From NCBI GenBank assembly GCA_037039685.1, contig JAWNGF010000002.1, positions 186,001 to 250,000 on the forward strand: 64,000 nt of DNA, read 5' to 3'. Positions 21,898 to 31,700 of the stretch are shown in pieces. Source of the stretch: Ceratobasidium sp. AG-K. Its lineage: Eukaryota > Basidiomycota > Agaricomycetes > Cantharellales > Ceratobasidiaceae. Position 1 is the first letter of the stretch. The number at the start of each line of letters is the position of its first letter. Below the pieces are notes generated by a model. That model made no database searches. It was given only the letters and a program-made list of their open reading frames with translations, and was not told where the DNA came from. The position numbers were made by a program, and so were the translations under genes.

Positions 21898-23832
21898 TTA
21901 GAGGGAGACCCCTTCTTTTCCCAATTCTTCTATGATTGTTGCTTCTCTTCCCTTTACGTTGGGTTTGGTTGTTATCCACTCCTTGGACAAGCATTTGAGT
22001 GAACAGTGTCCTTCTTGTCCACACTTCAGACATTGGTTTGATGCCATCCTTGCCTTGTATACTTTGTCTGGCAACTGCTTCATAGAGGTTTGTCTGCTAG
22101 TGGTTGATTGAAATGCTTTCTTTCCAGTAGAGGTCTTGATTTGTTGCAATTTCTGATCAATAGAAATTGCAAGGGTGATCCATTAATTAAGGTTAAGGTG
22201 CCTTTCAGTTCTGTCCTTGTTGATAAGGGAGAGTTCAAATCATGCCAATTCTGTTTTGATTTCTGGCTTGAGTCCTTCCTTGAATTGGTTGATAAGAGCT
22301 TCTTCCCCCCAATTCACATTGACCATATGAAAGCAGAATTCCATTGCATAATTGGCTCCCAAGTTGATCTGCTTGCTTTTTTGGATATTGGCCTCTGCCT
22401 TGGCCTTCTTGCTAGGGTCACTGAATTGCTCCATGAAGTGTGTCTTGAATGTTTCCCATGACGTTAGGTTTGGGTCTGGAACCCCATTGTTCATAGATCG
22501 GAGTAACACCTGCGCCCAATGTGTAGCGGACTGGTTATCCAATTTGAAGTTGGCTAATGCTTCTCTAATCTGTTCTTGTACAGAACTTTATTGGTCACCC
22601 AACCTGACAAAGTAACTTTCCATCTGGGTGATGAACATCTCTGCTCCTTCTCCTTTCTTCCCATCAAAAGCTTCTGGTCTAGTGACCTTAGGTTGTCTTG
22701 GTGGGCTTCCATCTTGGGAGTTGAGTAGGCACTGGAGTCTTTGTTCTAGGTTGTCAATTCTTGTAGATTTGGCTTCTGGTGCGGATCATTTGCTAGGTGC
22801 ATGTAATGAGGCCTCATTGACTTCTTCCCTTAGGTTGGTTAGGGATTGTTCCATAGTTGCCACTTGTTTGTTCAATGTTGTGAACCCCTCCCTAACTTGC
22901 TCGATCCCTTGAGTCACTGCTTTGTTCCACTGAAGCTGGCCTTGGCGTGTAGTGTCAAGGTCTCGTTGTACATTTGTTACAAGTCCTTGAGTGTTTGTGA
23001 CTTTGTTTTGGACAGTGTCTACCTCTCTTCCTGTGAGGTAGCTGTTATGTTCGGCATTTTGGGCAGAATTAAGAATATCCATAAGGGATTGTTGTATTCC
23101 TCTGATTGTATTGTTGAAAATTTCTTGGTTGTTTGCTAGTACTCTTGCTTCTTGTTCTAGTCCAGTGATTCTTTGTGTAAGACCAACCCTTAGTCCTTCA
23201 ATAACCCTTAGCATTGCATTATGACGTCTGATCAGGAGGTTGTCTAGTTTGTCTAAGCTCTGGATGGCAGTTCTTTGTGTACTAGAAGAACTATTGCTAA
23301 TGGGTTGTGGATCAGCGGAAGGCCCTGCTGCCAGGGTTACCAGTGGTTGCGGTCTTTTGGGTAAAGACAAAGGGATAGGGCCCATGTTGGTGATTGTTCC
23401 TGAGATGTGTGGGACTTGTGGTGTAGGTGGAGGACAAATTGGAATTAGGGAGACCCCACTGTGTGGCTCGGGCTGGGGAGAAAAATAGCCAAACCCAAAT
23501 CCTCAACAAGGAGTTGTTCCATCAGACGTGATGGTTATTACTTTGGGTTCCAGTACATAAGTTTTGTTGCTGGGTTCCCATTCTTCCTCCTGGGGATGTT
23601 CTTCAACTAACAATACCTCTGGTTGAAATGTTCCTGGTACTGTGCTTTGGCTGGGTACTCTTGATGGAACTGGACCCCCTGCTTGTGCGTGTGCAAGTAT
23701 GCTTTCGCTGAGTGATGAGGCTGGTCTAGCGGCTCTACTAGGTCCTCTTTGTATGCTTGTAGTGGACGCAGGTCTTGAGACTGTATCCTCTTGTAGTCCC
23801 TGTTCAACAGGTGTTGAAGTGCTTGTAGACAT
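21898..23832 (-). pseudogene. gag: gag of the gypsy element, with stop codons
   Basis: It starts with ATG at 23832 just after the primer-binding region. Visible parts are a Pro/Ser-rich N-terminus, a long coiled-coil region (about 23300-22800), a retrotransposon-gag-like domain with SWETFKTHFMEQFSDP (about 22450), and a zinc knuckle CLKCGQEGHCSLKC near 22030. Several in-frame stops (TGA, some TAA), each explicable by C-to-T change, break the frame. The final stop overlaps pol. Confidence 0.82.
21916..21922 (-). promoter_or_regulatory. Candidate -1 ribosomal frameshift site between gag and pol
   Basis: On the minus strand the heptamer G-GGA-AAA lies exactly in the gag phase (codons TTG GGA AAA) six codons before the gag stop TAA at 21898. 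Slipping by -1 here enters the protease frame. The X-XXY-YYZ layout is the standard slippery-site form. I did not fold the downstream RNA, so a stimulatory structure is unproven. Confidence 0.6.
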
Positions 23833-23839
23833 AGTATGA

Positions 23840-23851
23840 AGCTTGTTTTGT
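23840..23851 (-). other. Self-complementary primer-binding region of the gypsy element
   Basis: On the minus strand ACAAAACAAGCT begins 2 nt after the 5' LTR. It is exactly complementary over 12 nt to AGCTTGTTTTGT inside the same LTR (24025 down to 24014), about 26-34 nt downstream of the TATATATA box. Tf1-type elements prime reverse transcription from the 5' end of their own RNA, and this is the expected layout. I see no usual tRNA-type primer-binding site at this position. Confidence 0.7.
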
Positions 23852-23853
23852 AA

Positions 23854-24320
23854 TGTTGTAAGCTTCTTCTTGATGGCTATGAGACAAGCTGCAAGAGAGA
23901 GTGGACGGCACTAAGACCTGAGATACCTCTTGAATTGCACCACACTTAAGTGGCTGTAGACTCCCAAGGGTAGGGGTGGTTCAAAGTGTCACTCAGAGGG
24001 AATGTTTGACAAGACAAAACAAGCTGGGTTTACCAGGCTTGTTGGTCCTCTATATATAATCAGAACAAGACCAAGTCATACAAGACGCAGCTGCACGAGT
24101 CATACATACAAGCCAGACAAGAGCGTCCAAGTGAGTCATGCTGCGCAGGCAGACATGACTCGTACAAAGCACAGCTGTGTTACACAAAGTAACAGAACAA
24201 CCACAAGAACATGGCAACGTGGCACAGGAAAGGACAAACAACAGACAAACAGAACAACAAACACAAGAGCAGACAGGCAAGATGCATGACAAGCCTGATG
24301 GAGAGAGCTAGCTCACAACA
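23854..24320 (-). repeat. 5' LTR of the gypsy element (467 bp)
   Basis: Ends are TGTTGTAAG and CTCACAACA in plus orientation. It is followed by the GCAAA duplication and the rest of the Tc1 transposase. It differs from the other LTR at 17 of 467 positions by hand alignment. Confidence 0.93.
24014..24060 (-). promoter_or_regulatory. Predicted promoter and transcript start in the 5' LTR
   Basis: TATATATA on the minus strand (24051-24058) lies about 30 nt before the AGCTTGTTTTGT block (24025-24014), whose first A is a plausible transcription start. The match of that block to the primer-binding region supports the start site independently. Confidence 0.6.
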
Positions 24321-24600
24321 GCAAATAGCCCTGACATGAACATTATTGAGAATGTCTGGGACTATCTTGATCATTGGGTGCAAATGCAGCCAATTTTACC
24401 CACTAATGCCAATGCTCTGTGGGAAGCACTGCAGGAGGAGTGGGACTGCATCCCCCATGCATATATCAAGAAATTGTATGATTCTATGCCTCACCAAGTG
24501 GAGGAGCTAATAGCTGCAAAGGGGGGCGATACTTGTTATTAAGTTAGGTTTTGGTTTTCTTGATGTATGCTTGTGCAACAGACATGTTTTGTGCATGGTT

Positions 24601-24827
24601 GGAAATGGCATTGGTCAGCAGCAAAACAAATGCAACCAACTGCCACATTGTGTGTGGCACACCTCCATGCTTGTTGGTCTGAACATTCTGTAAACTTGTA
24701 TAGTAGTATAATAAACCTTTGCGCACAATATTTAATATTACATGGAGACCTAAATCGGTCGATATTGGGAGTTGCGGCAAGTTCAAGTGCAACAGGTGAC
24801 GTGTTGCACTTGATTTGCATGCCACTG
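24601..24827 (-). repeat. Right terminal inverted repeat of the Tc1/mariner element
   Basis: Reverse complement of 7315-7541 with scattered mismatches; ends ...GCATGCCACTG followed by TA. Confidence 0.85.
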
Positions 24828-24829
24828 TA

Positions 24830-25888
24830 TCTCCAGATATTTAATCGCCACTAAAAGCCAGTGCCCTGGCAGTCAATCAATCAAACATGGTGTAATCAGA
24901 GGCCTAGGCAGGGTCAATAGGGGGACAATTATGATGCTAGAGTGCGCAGTGCTGGATGCTAGGAGCCTTCCTCTAGTGAGTTGCAGATAAACCCAAAAGC
25001 TGTGAACATCTTGAGTGTTTCCGGGCATAAGCAAAAAAAAACCCTCCTACTAGATAACTGAGGTCCTGCCCATGTTAGCTTATGCTTGGTCAGAGGACTA
25101 ACTTGCAAGAGCTAAGGGCTGTATTATGCAATACCAACCCCTAACAAAAAGTGGCCAAAAGTGATCATGGGATATGAGTACCCTGTAATGAACAGCCCCC
25201 TGCACCCGATAGAGAACTAATGTTGATACCACTATACCTTATTTTGGGAGCTAGCCTTGAGGCCTTTGAACTGCCCAGAAACCCTTGTTGATATACTGGG
25301 AGGTGATGATAATTTCTTGGCCAATCATTTGTTTCCCTTGCCTAGAGAAGGCTTAGGCCACCTAAGCCTCAGTCAATATGGGAGAGAGCCCTATCCCATG
25401 AATAGCTGAATTCTGAAAGAGTGTGTGTGATGACGGGACCAAAGAGCATTGTCGCTTGTTTTATGCAAAGAGAAAATGTAGACTATTTACAGGGAGTGCC
25501 GGAGGGCGCTCCTTCTGAATTTGATACCTGTTGTGGGAAATATAATACAAGGCTGACCAGCGGAATTGAGGACTCTCCCCAACTTTTGTGGTGGCAAGGG
25601 ACCGCTTATCATGCACGATAACTCGCTTGCTCTTGCTACAATCATGTTGGCTGCCGGGTCAGTGGTGCATAAGCCCCTGTATGAGGTTCTCGTCCTGAAA
25701 TTCCGGATGATTTCGAATCGTGCGTAAATTCCAGAAAAGATACTTACATTCAGATTCAGTACGTACTGATATCTTGTATGTCTTTTCCTTAAAAGGGCCA
25801 ACTCGGAACGTCCTAAATTCAGTATCATCTAGTGCACTAAGTCTGTGGTCGGATAAGTGTCCTTGTGAATTAGCGTATTTGTACGCAG
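24830..25888. other. Spacer between transposon nest and P450 relic
   Basis: About 1.06 kb with no convincing gene, RNA or repeat end. Short ORFs here have no recognisable motif. The last bases (TTTGTACGCAG before 25889) look like the 3' end of a P450 intron, so part of it may be decayed P450 sequence. Confidence 0.5.
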
Positions 25889-26328
25889 GGCTATGACACA
25901 GGATTCAGAGGTTTACAAGAATCCTGAAAAGTTCAAGCCAGATAGATTTTGGCCCCATTAGTCCCTCCTTCTCCAGTGTTTGACTGGGGCCGCCTGTAAG
26001 GTTCCGCATATATTGATGTCAATGGTCAGCCTCCAATCAGGTTTTTGGATGCTGCCCTGGTATCTATTTTGACAAAGCCTCACTTTTACTGCTTGTTTTG
26101 TCAGTACTAATGGTGTTCAACATATATCCCACACAGGACAGGCACAGTCGTAATATTGAGGCAGCCTGAACTTTGCCGATGATATGACGTTGTAAGATTC
26201 AAAAAGCAATTATTCTAACAGTTAGCATTGCTCATTCTCCTGCATATAGCCACCCCAAGCCGTTCAAATTCAAGCTGGCTGTGCAGACGGTTGCTCACAA
26301 AGAGTTGATCCGCACCTCCGTAAACTGA
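25889..26328 (+). pseudogene. Cytochrome P450 3' relic (last three exons)
   Basis: The relic parallels the last three exons of the P450 at 4831-7139, with intron positions kept: AMTQDSEVYKNPEKF and KPDRF, then FDWGR before the intron, CCPGIYFDKAS after it, VLMVFNIYP, and finally PKPFKFKL ... KELIRTSV with a stop two codons later. The heme loop has lost its Arg (GCCPG for RACPG), stops and small indels break the frame, and no upstream P450 exons are evident. It is a degraded tandem duplicate or a truncated sister gene. Confidence 0.85.
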
Positions 26329-26371
26329 ACACAACCCATCGTGGGGCGTTGGAATTACGAAATTTAACTAC

Positions 26372-26746
26372 TGGGTGCGGCCCCGTATTAGTGGTCAGAT
26401 GGCCAGTTGGTCAGATGAGCACTGGTCAGATCGTTGGGTGTAATTAATTTCCATGGAATTGCCCGGATTTGTCAACGAGGCAAACAACCGATGCAAACTG
26501 TGTTTGAGTGACATTCCGCAACCTACCCATAGACAAGTATAAAAATCCAAAGCGAGATTAGGTCTCATCCTATGGATGCAACTGGATATATCCTCAAACC
26601 CTGGATCTATCTCTGGCCTCGCACCGGAAAGCACGAAGTGACTGAAACTCACATCAGCCGGGTGTCCGGTCGGATGCAAGTATCCGCTATCTGACCAGTG
26701 CTCTATCCGACCAACTGACCAACTGACCGCTGCGGGACCGCACCCA
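26372..26746. mobile_element. MITE with about 58-bp terminal inverted repeats
   Basis: The left arm (GGGTGCGG..., AGTTGGTCAGATGAGCACTGG) and right arm (...CCGCACCC) pair as an imperfect inverted repeat of about 58 bp around a 260-bp core without coding capacity. The motif GGTCAG recurs in both arms. If the end is at GGGTGCGG, the flanks show ACT on both sides (26370-26372 and 26746-26748), a possible 3-bp target duplication. Superfamily is not assigned. Confidence 0.75.
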
Positions 26747-26947
26747 CTTATTCCCCCTGGAGGTAATTTGAGTGCACGAAACGCCGACTCTGTAACGTGA
26801 GTCTAGTATGTGGCACTTTGGAGGAGGAACAGGGCAATGAAAGCGACTAGTAAATATTGGCAAAGTGTACTAGGAATAAGGTATTGCTTCCCTGTGCAAA
26901 AAAAAACCTACAAAATACAAGCTCCTACCACTACAACCCTTTGCATG

Positions 26948-27034
26948 GTCTGGCTAGCTCAGTTGGTTAGAGCGCTGAGCTAATACCTACTTACGTAAAC
27001 TCAGAGGTCTCGGGTCCGACCCCCAAGCTGGACA
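26948..27034 (+). tRNA. tRNA-Ile(AAU) with a 13-nt intron
   Basis: Acceptor strands GTCTGGC/GCTGGAC pair (two G-U), the D arm is GCTC-loop-GAGC with a good A box (TAGCTCAGTTGG), and the anticodon stem is CTGAG/CTCAG. The loop CTAATA is followed by a 13-nt intron after position 37 and then A, giving anticodon AAU. The variable loop has 5 nt, the T arm has one C-A mismatch and a C at position 55, the discriminator is A, and a TTTT terminator follows at 27036. The T-arm changes leave open that it is a weak or decaying gene. Confidence 0.8.
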
Positions 27035-27904
27035 GTTTTGTCATTTAGAGCCATATTTATAGCGCTAGTCTCCGGCACAATCATCATATACCAGGAATTA
27101 GCAACCGGATAACGCACTTGAACAGGTTTGATGGGACTCAGATTACGCATATACTATAAATACGGGCAATCACACGCCGGCCAAACCTGATTGGCTCCTA
27201 GCGCTCCACAACCAATCTGAAGACGTTACGGAATGCTCTGTAGCACCAGGAGCCAAAGGAGATTTTGCTAATGCAGAGAGACGGTGTAGACAAACCGTGC
27301 TGGACTCGCGTGGTTTGATACCACCAGGTTCTAATGCTGTTCCACAGGAATTAGGCTCGGAAGTGATCTTAAAAAGGAATCGATGTTCAGAAGCGCCGAG
27401 TGCATGTATCTACGTTTCGGAAAAAAGTAATACGTTCCAAATGACTATCCAATGTCGTGATAAATTCGCTGGTTTCACAATCGTCAGCGTTTTTGTGTTA
27501 AATTTCTACTGAGCTGCGGTCATAGCATGGTAGCTAGTATCCTTCACCCGGTCATGGTCATCAAAACGAGAGAGTCGCATGGCTTGTAGTGGGCCACGTG
27601 TGCTCACCTCCGCCACCAATCCTGACCCAGGCAACCGGTTATAACCACGCCCTCACCATTTACTCATTTGCGTCAGTAGCCCCTATTGTGTAGTACTGCG
27701 GCTATTCCCATGAGGCCTCCTCGTGGCGCTAGCGCGGCCTCCCATTTGCACCAATTTACACTAAATGCCCCGCAGTCAGTCCTGCCATGCCATCATTTTA
27801 CAAACATTGCTCCAATCCTATCCCCCCATCACTAGATTTCCTTGGTGAGCTTTGTGTAGATCTAGATATCTAGGTCGCTCACAGTGTGCCAGATCGACTC
27901 CGAC
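27035..27904. other. Intergenic stretch after the tRNA
   Basis: It holds the TTTT pol III terminator (27036-27039). The rest has no gene that I can support; the short ORF at 27297-27512 lacks any motif. Confidence 0.5.
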
Positions 27905-28681
27905 ATGCCTTTGGTCTCGGAGCAGCCATCCCAGACTCATCTCAGGAATGTCTTCCCTCAGGGCCTCGATAAAAGTTCTACATGTACTAGGCGCACCGGG
28001 AGTTATTGGTCGCGTTCGCCAAAGCAGCTTTACCTATGGCTACTCCATCGCTACGATCCTGACACGCCACCTGAGTCCATCATTGTAAAATCCGCTTGGT
28101 ATGGAAAAATGAGCGAGGGGGAGCAACACGAGTTCATCGTAGCTCAGGTGGAAGATATCGACGTAGAGGGGCTCGTTAATTACCTGGTCCTTGATCGCAC
28201 ATCCAGTAAGACATACCGAGGATACTTGAGCAAATTTCTGCCGGCTTCCCTCCATAATATAGATGCTGACGATGCTTTCACGGTCTCATACGATGGAGAT
28301 ATCAGGAAACTACTCGACGAGTGCGAGCTTACACCTCACAGGTTTCTTGAAGAGCTCACTTTCGATTCTGCCAATCCGTTGCACCTCTATGAGCTGGCAA
28401 CCCTTGCAGATGTTGTATCTAGTCGACAGCCGTACTATCATGCACTTGATTCGAGTTGCTATCTGTTTGCTGGAGTGATTTGGGAATGTTTGCGTCTTAT
28501 GCATCCCTCTGCCGGATACAAGGACACCCTCAGGAGGAAAAGAGGAAAACGCGGGTGGTATCGCTACACACCGAGCGACTCTGTGATAAGAGATGCTTAC
28601 GAAGATACTCGAGATAGATTGCCTGAGGTCCTAGACGATCTCTGGGAACGTAGGAACGTTAGTCGTTTTGACTCATGCTAG
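27905..28681 (+). CDS. Uncharacterised protein, possible N-terminal part of the adjacent NLR
   Basis: Open frame of 258 codons from the first ATG. Conserved-looking segments are QHEFIVAQVEDID, NYLVLDR, FTVSYDGDIRKLLDECEL, LHLYELATLADVVSSR and DSSCYLFAGVIWECLRLM. I recall similar proteins as a large unnamed Agaricomycete family, but no function is known to me. The stop is 124 bp before the NLR ORF. A GTTAGT donor at 28658 and a CTTAG acceptor ending at 28732 would join the two frames in phase 0, making one fusion protein. Whether that 75-bp intron is used is unknown. Confidence 0.65.
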   Translation: MPLVSEQPSQTHLRNVFPQGLDKSSTCTRRTGSYWSRSPKQLYLWLLHRYDPDTPPESIIVKSAWYGKMSEGEQHEFIVAQVEDIDVEGLVNYLVLDRTSSKTYRGYLSKFLPASLHNIDADDAFTVSYDGDIRKLLDECELTPHRFLEELTFDSANPLHLYELATLADVVSSRQPYYHALDSSCYLFAGVIWECLRLMHPSAGYKDTLRRKRGKRGWYRYTPSDSVIRDAYEDTRDRLPEVLDDLWERRNVSRFDSC

Positions 28682-28732
28682 ACACTGAAGCTGATTTGAA
28701 GTAATCCAATGTATCTTGTTGGTGGGACTTAG

Positions 28733-31700
28733 ACGACACCGCTCATCGGTATTATACCCGCACAGTGGGCTTACTACAAACAAGGGGAGACGCGAGTCGG
28801 GTGCATGAATGGCACAAGGGTCCAGTTACTCCATGGAATCAAATCGTGGACGAGAAACAAGCACTCAAAAGCAATTTACTGGATAAACGGCGTGGCGGGA
28901 ACCGGAAAAACCAGTATCGTGTACAGCCTATGCAATCAGCTCGAGCACGAGGAACGTCTTGGCGCCAGCTTCTTCTGCTCTCGTAGCTCGCCGGACTGTC
29001 GGGATGTGAATCGAATCCTGCCAACAATCGCTTTCCAGCTCGCACACTACTCTGACGACTATCGATCGGAGCTGAGTGGGGTACTGGGTGCAGAGCCCAC
29101 CTTGGCGAGTCAGAATATCGAAGTGCAATTCAAGAAACTAGTGCTCGGACCGTTGACCAAAGTGTGGGACATAATGACAAGAAATCCGGTTGTTGTAATC
29201 GATGCGCTAGACGAGTGTACTGACGACGATGGGAAGGAAAGAATCCTCAACCTTTTGTTTCAGTATGCGAAGAATCTTCCGCTCAAGTTCGTGGTCACTA
29301 GTCGACCAGAGCCAACCATCCTCGACAGGATAGTCACTGATGGCTCGGGGGTCTGCGAAATTCTGCACCTCCACGAGGTCAACCAGTCGCTAGTTCAGGC
29401 AGACATCCAGGCATACCTGGCCGAGTCGTTGGCGTCCATCCGACCTTCCCAGCAGCAAATTGAGATTCTATCAGCACGCACAGGTGGTCTTTTTGCTTTC
29501 GCTGCCTCAATTGTCCTATATGTTCTTTCGGAGCAAGCTCTTGAGGGACGCCGGGGGCGCCTACAAACTGTGCTAATAGCCTCATCCAATACTGGCGAAG
29601 AAGAGAACGAGGGCATGGATCAGCTCTATCGAGTAATTTTATCCCAGGGAATCGAAATCAGTCAGGATCAGGATGATATAGACCTGCGGCGGCTGATACT
29701 TTGGACGATCGTATCTGTTCGCGAACCGATCACCATATCCACATTGGCTGAAATACTCAGCGTTACCGAGGGCCGCATAACATTCGAACTAGATCCACTC
29801 CACTCCGTCCTCCATGTTTCGCGACATACTAGGGTGGTTTCGATGTCGCATCCTTGGTTCTTGGGTTTCATCCTTAGTGCCAGACGGGCCGGTCGATTTT
29901 ATTGTAACGAGTCTCATCGTGCCAAACACTTACTTTCCTGGTGTTTCGACGCGATGGCGCAACAGCTACGGTTCAACATTTGCAACCTCGAAACATCGTA
30001 TCTTTCAGACCAGGAGGTACCGAAATTCAGACAGAGAGTGGGCCAAGCAATCCCCGACCTTTCTGGGCTCCTTTATGCATGCAAATACTGGGCTGAACAT
30101 CTTTCCAGTACGCTATCCCAGAGGCACCTACCGTTACTGGAAAGATTTCTTCAGTACCACTTGCTCTTCTGGATGGAAGTAATGAACTTGAGAGGATTGA
30201 TTAATGTTGCAGAGCAGATGCTCATCCAAGTGTCGGATTGGCTGATGGTGAGGAATGCCCCTCTCCAGCTCAGAAACCCACCCGCTAACATTAATACAAG
30301 ACTATTCACGGATCGAATGAGCTAAATCAGCTTCTATGCGATGCTCAGAGCTTCGTCACTGCCTTTGCAGTCAGTCCTGCAAGCTTCAGCACGCCTCATA
30401 TTTATATCTCGATGTTGCCTTTCGTACCAAAGCAGAGTAATGTCTGGACATCTTACTGGCCACAGACTCGTGGTCTCCTGGAGCTGGACGGTACGGCGAT
30501 GGCAGCTAGATCTAGTGCCCCATTAATGGGGTGGAATACTGGATCGTCTGTACACGAAGTTGCCTCGTCGACTGACGGAAAACGGGTGGCGGCTGGCTTA
30601 AGTGACGGAACTGTCACCGTATGGGATGCTTCGACTTGTGCTCGAGTTTCAGGGCCACTAGGATATGAGTGTACTTCAATATGGTCGATCGCGCTCTCAC
30701 CTAGTTGTAATCGAATCGCATCGGTAGGAAACGACGGTGGCATCTCTATTTGGGACGCTCACGGCGGTAAGCTACTAGCTGGTCCCTGCAAAGGACACGC
30801 TGCACCGATCCTTTCAGTTTCCTTTTCTCCAGACGGGGCCCTCCTAGTTTCCGGATCCGAGGACTGCACGATCAGGATCTGGGATTCATACACGGGCGTG
30901 CAGGAGGGTGAACCCATCAAGGGACATGAGGCCTACGTAACGTCGGTAGTCTTCTCCCCGGACGGGAACTATCTAGCATCTGGCTCGTATGATTCTACGA
31001 TTCGAGTCTGGGACTTACAAGGCATAACGGTTGCAGGGCCATTTCAAGGGCATACGGATCGCGTGTACTCGGCTAAATTCTCTCCAGATGGATTACGCCT
31101 GGCATCTGCATCTCGTGACTGCACTATCCGTATCTGGGGTATGCATGATGGCGCTATACTCCTTGACCCCCTTAGAGGTCATACAAGCGACGTTTCATCG
31201 GTTGCATTCTCTCCTGAAGGTTCAAGACTCGTTTCTGGCTCATGGGATCATACTATATGCGTATGGGATTCCTCGGAGGGGACCTTATTAGCTGGACCGA
31301 TTGGGGGTTGCTGTGGCATAATCAACTCAGTGTGCTTTACTGCAGACGCAAAACGTATCGTATCCGGCTCTGATGATGGTACAGTATTAGTATGGGATGC
31401 AAGTTACGAAACAACGGCACAGGTCAAACCATTGGCATTCGCTGGTATCATTCGCTCAGTCACGTTCTCGCCAGATTGTCGGCGCGCTGCGGTGGGCTCT
31501 AGCGATTGCAATATATATATCAAAGATACGCACACAGGCGCACTGATTATTGAGCCGCTCCGGGGCCATGCAGGAGAGATTTTATCCGCTGCCTTCTCCC
31601 ACGACGGGACGCGGATTGTCTCTGCTTCTAGCGACCGTACCTTACGTGTCTGGGATGCAAGCACAGGCGCTTTGATAGGTAGACCACTCCTGGGCCACAG

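Larger units (their letters stand above)
8930..22033 (-). pseudogene. pol: pol of the gypsy element (protease, RT, RNase H, integrase, chromodomain), interrupted
   Basis: Protease shows LIDSGAS (about 21775). RT spans about 21500-20600 with FGLKNAPATFQ and YIDN (family usually YxDD). RNase H runs about 20560-20100 (LETDTSG, YTDH). The integrase zinc-binding domain is cut: HHDSPITGH lies at 19768-19830 and GHARTLQLV resumes at 10154. The integrase core has DSILVIVDRFS, VLDQGSTF and the Glu in the HPQTDG region. The tail after about 9140 (KEYKVEKIVNWK... then RWKEW after a TGA) looks like a chromodomain. Removing 10155-19767 plus one TT restores the frame. In-frame TGA codons stand where CGA Arg is expected (after GAS, in QDL-PIN, in KTTF-TKEG and at FYRI-WKE), and a T-run shifts the frame near 21215. 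Confidence 0.88.
8424..24320 (-). mobile_element. Ty3/gypsy (Metaviridae) LTR retrotransposon, Tf1/sushi-like chromovirus, decayed
   Basis: The element reads on the minus strand. It has two 467-bp LTRs starting TG and ending CA, flanked by the 5-bp target duplication GCAAA (8419-8423 and 24321-24325). Order from the 5' LTR: gag with a CCHC zinc knuckle, protease, reverse transcriptase, RNase H, integrase and a C-terminal chromodomain-like segment. This is the Ty3/gypsy order. The primer-binding region matches the predicted transcript 5' end, which points to Tf1-type self-priming. It inserted into the transposase gene of the Tc1/mariner element, and its integrase is split by the Plavaka element at 10155-19767. 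Many TGA stops and homopolymer frameshifts make it defective. Confidence 0.92.
7618..24542 (+). pseudogene. Tc1/mariner transposase pseudogene, split by an LTR retrotransposon
   Basis: The reading frame starts at an ATG at 7618, runs to 8423 and resumes at 24326-24542 after the retrotransposon. Recognisable parts are an N-terminal helix-turn-helix (around LSTISQTLQRYCK), the VVWR block, FQHDNNPKHTA with the second catalytic Asp, and, across the insertion, WPANSPDMNIIENVW with the final Glu (DD34E arrangement). The first catalytic site reads SNES where the family has SDES. At least three in-frame TGA stops (near 7650, 8230 and 8260) sit where CGA (Arg) would fit. The gene cannot work. Confidence 0.88.
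7315..24827 (+). mobile_element. Decayed Tc1/mariner-type DNA transposon, outermost layer of a three-element nest
   Basis: Both ends start with CAGTGGCATGC in inverted orientation and are flanked by TA (7313-7314 and 24828-24829), the standard Tc1/mariner target duplication. The terminal inverted repeats run about 227 bp with scattered mismatches. Without the retrotransposon inserted at 8424-24320, the element is about 1.6 kb, normal for this superfamily. Its transposase is a pseudogene. Confidence 0.9.
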
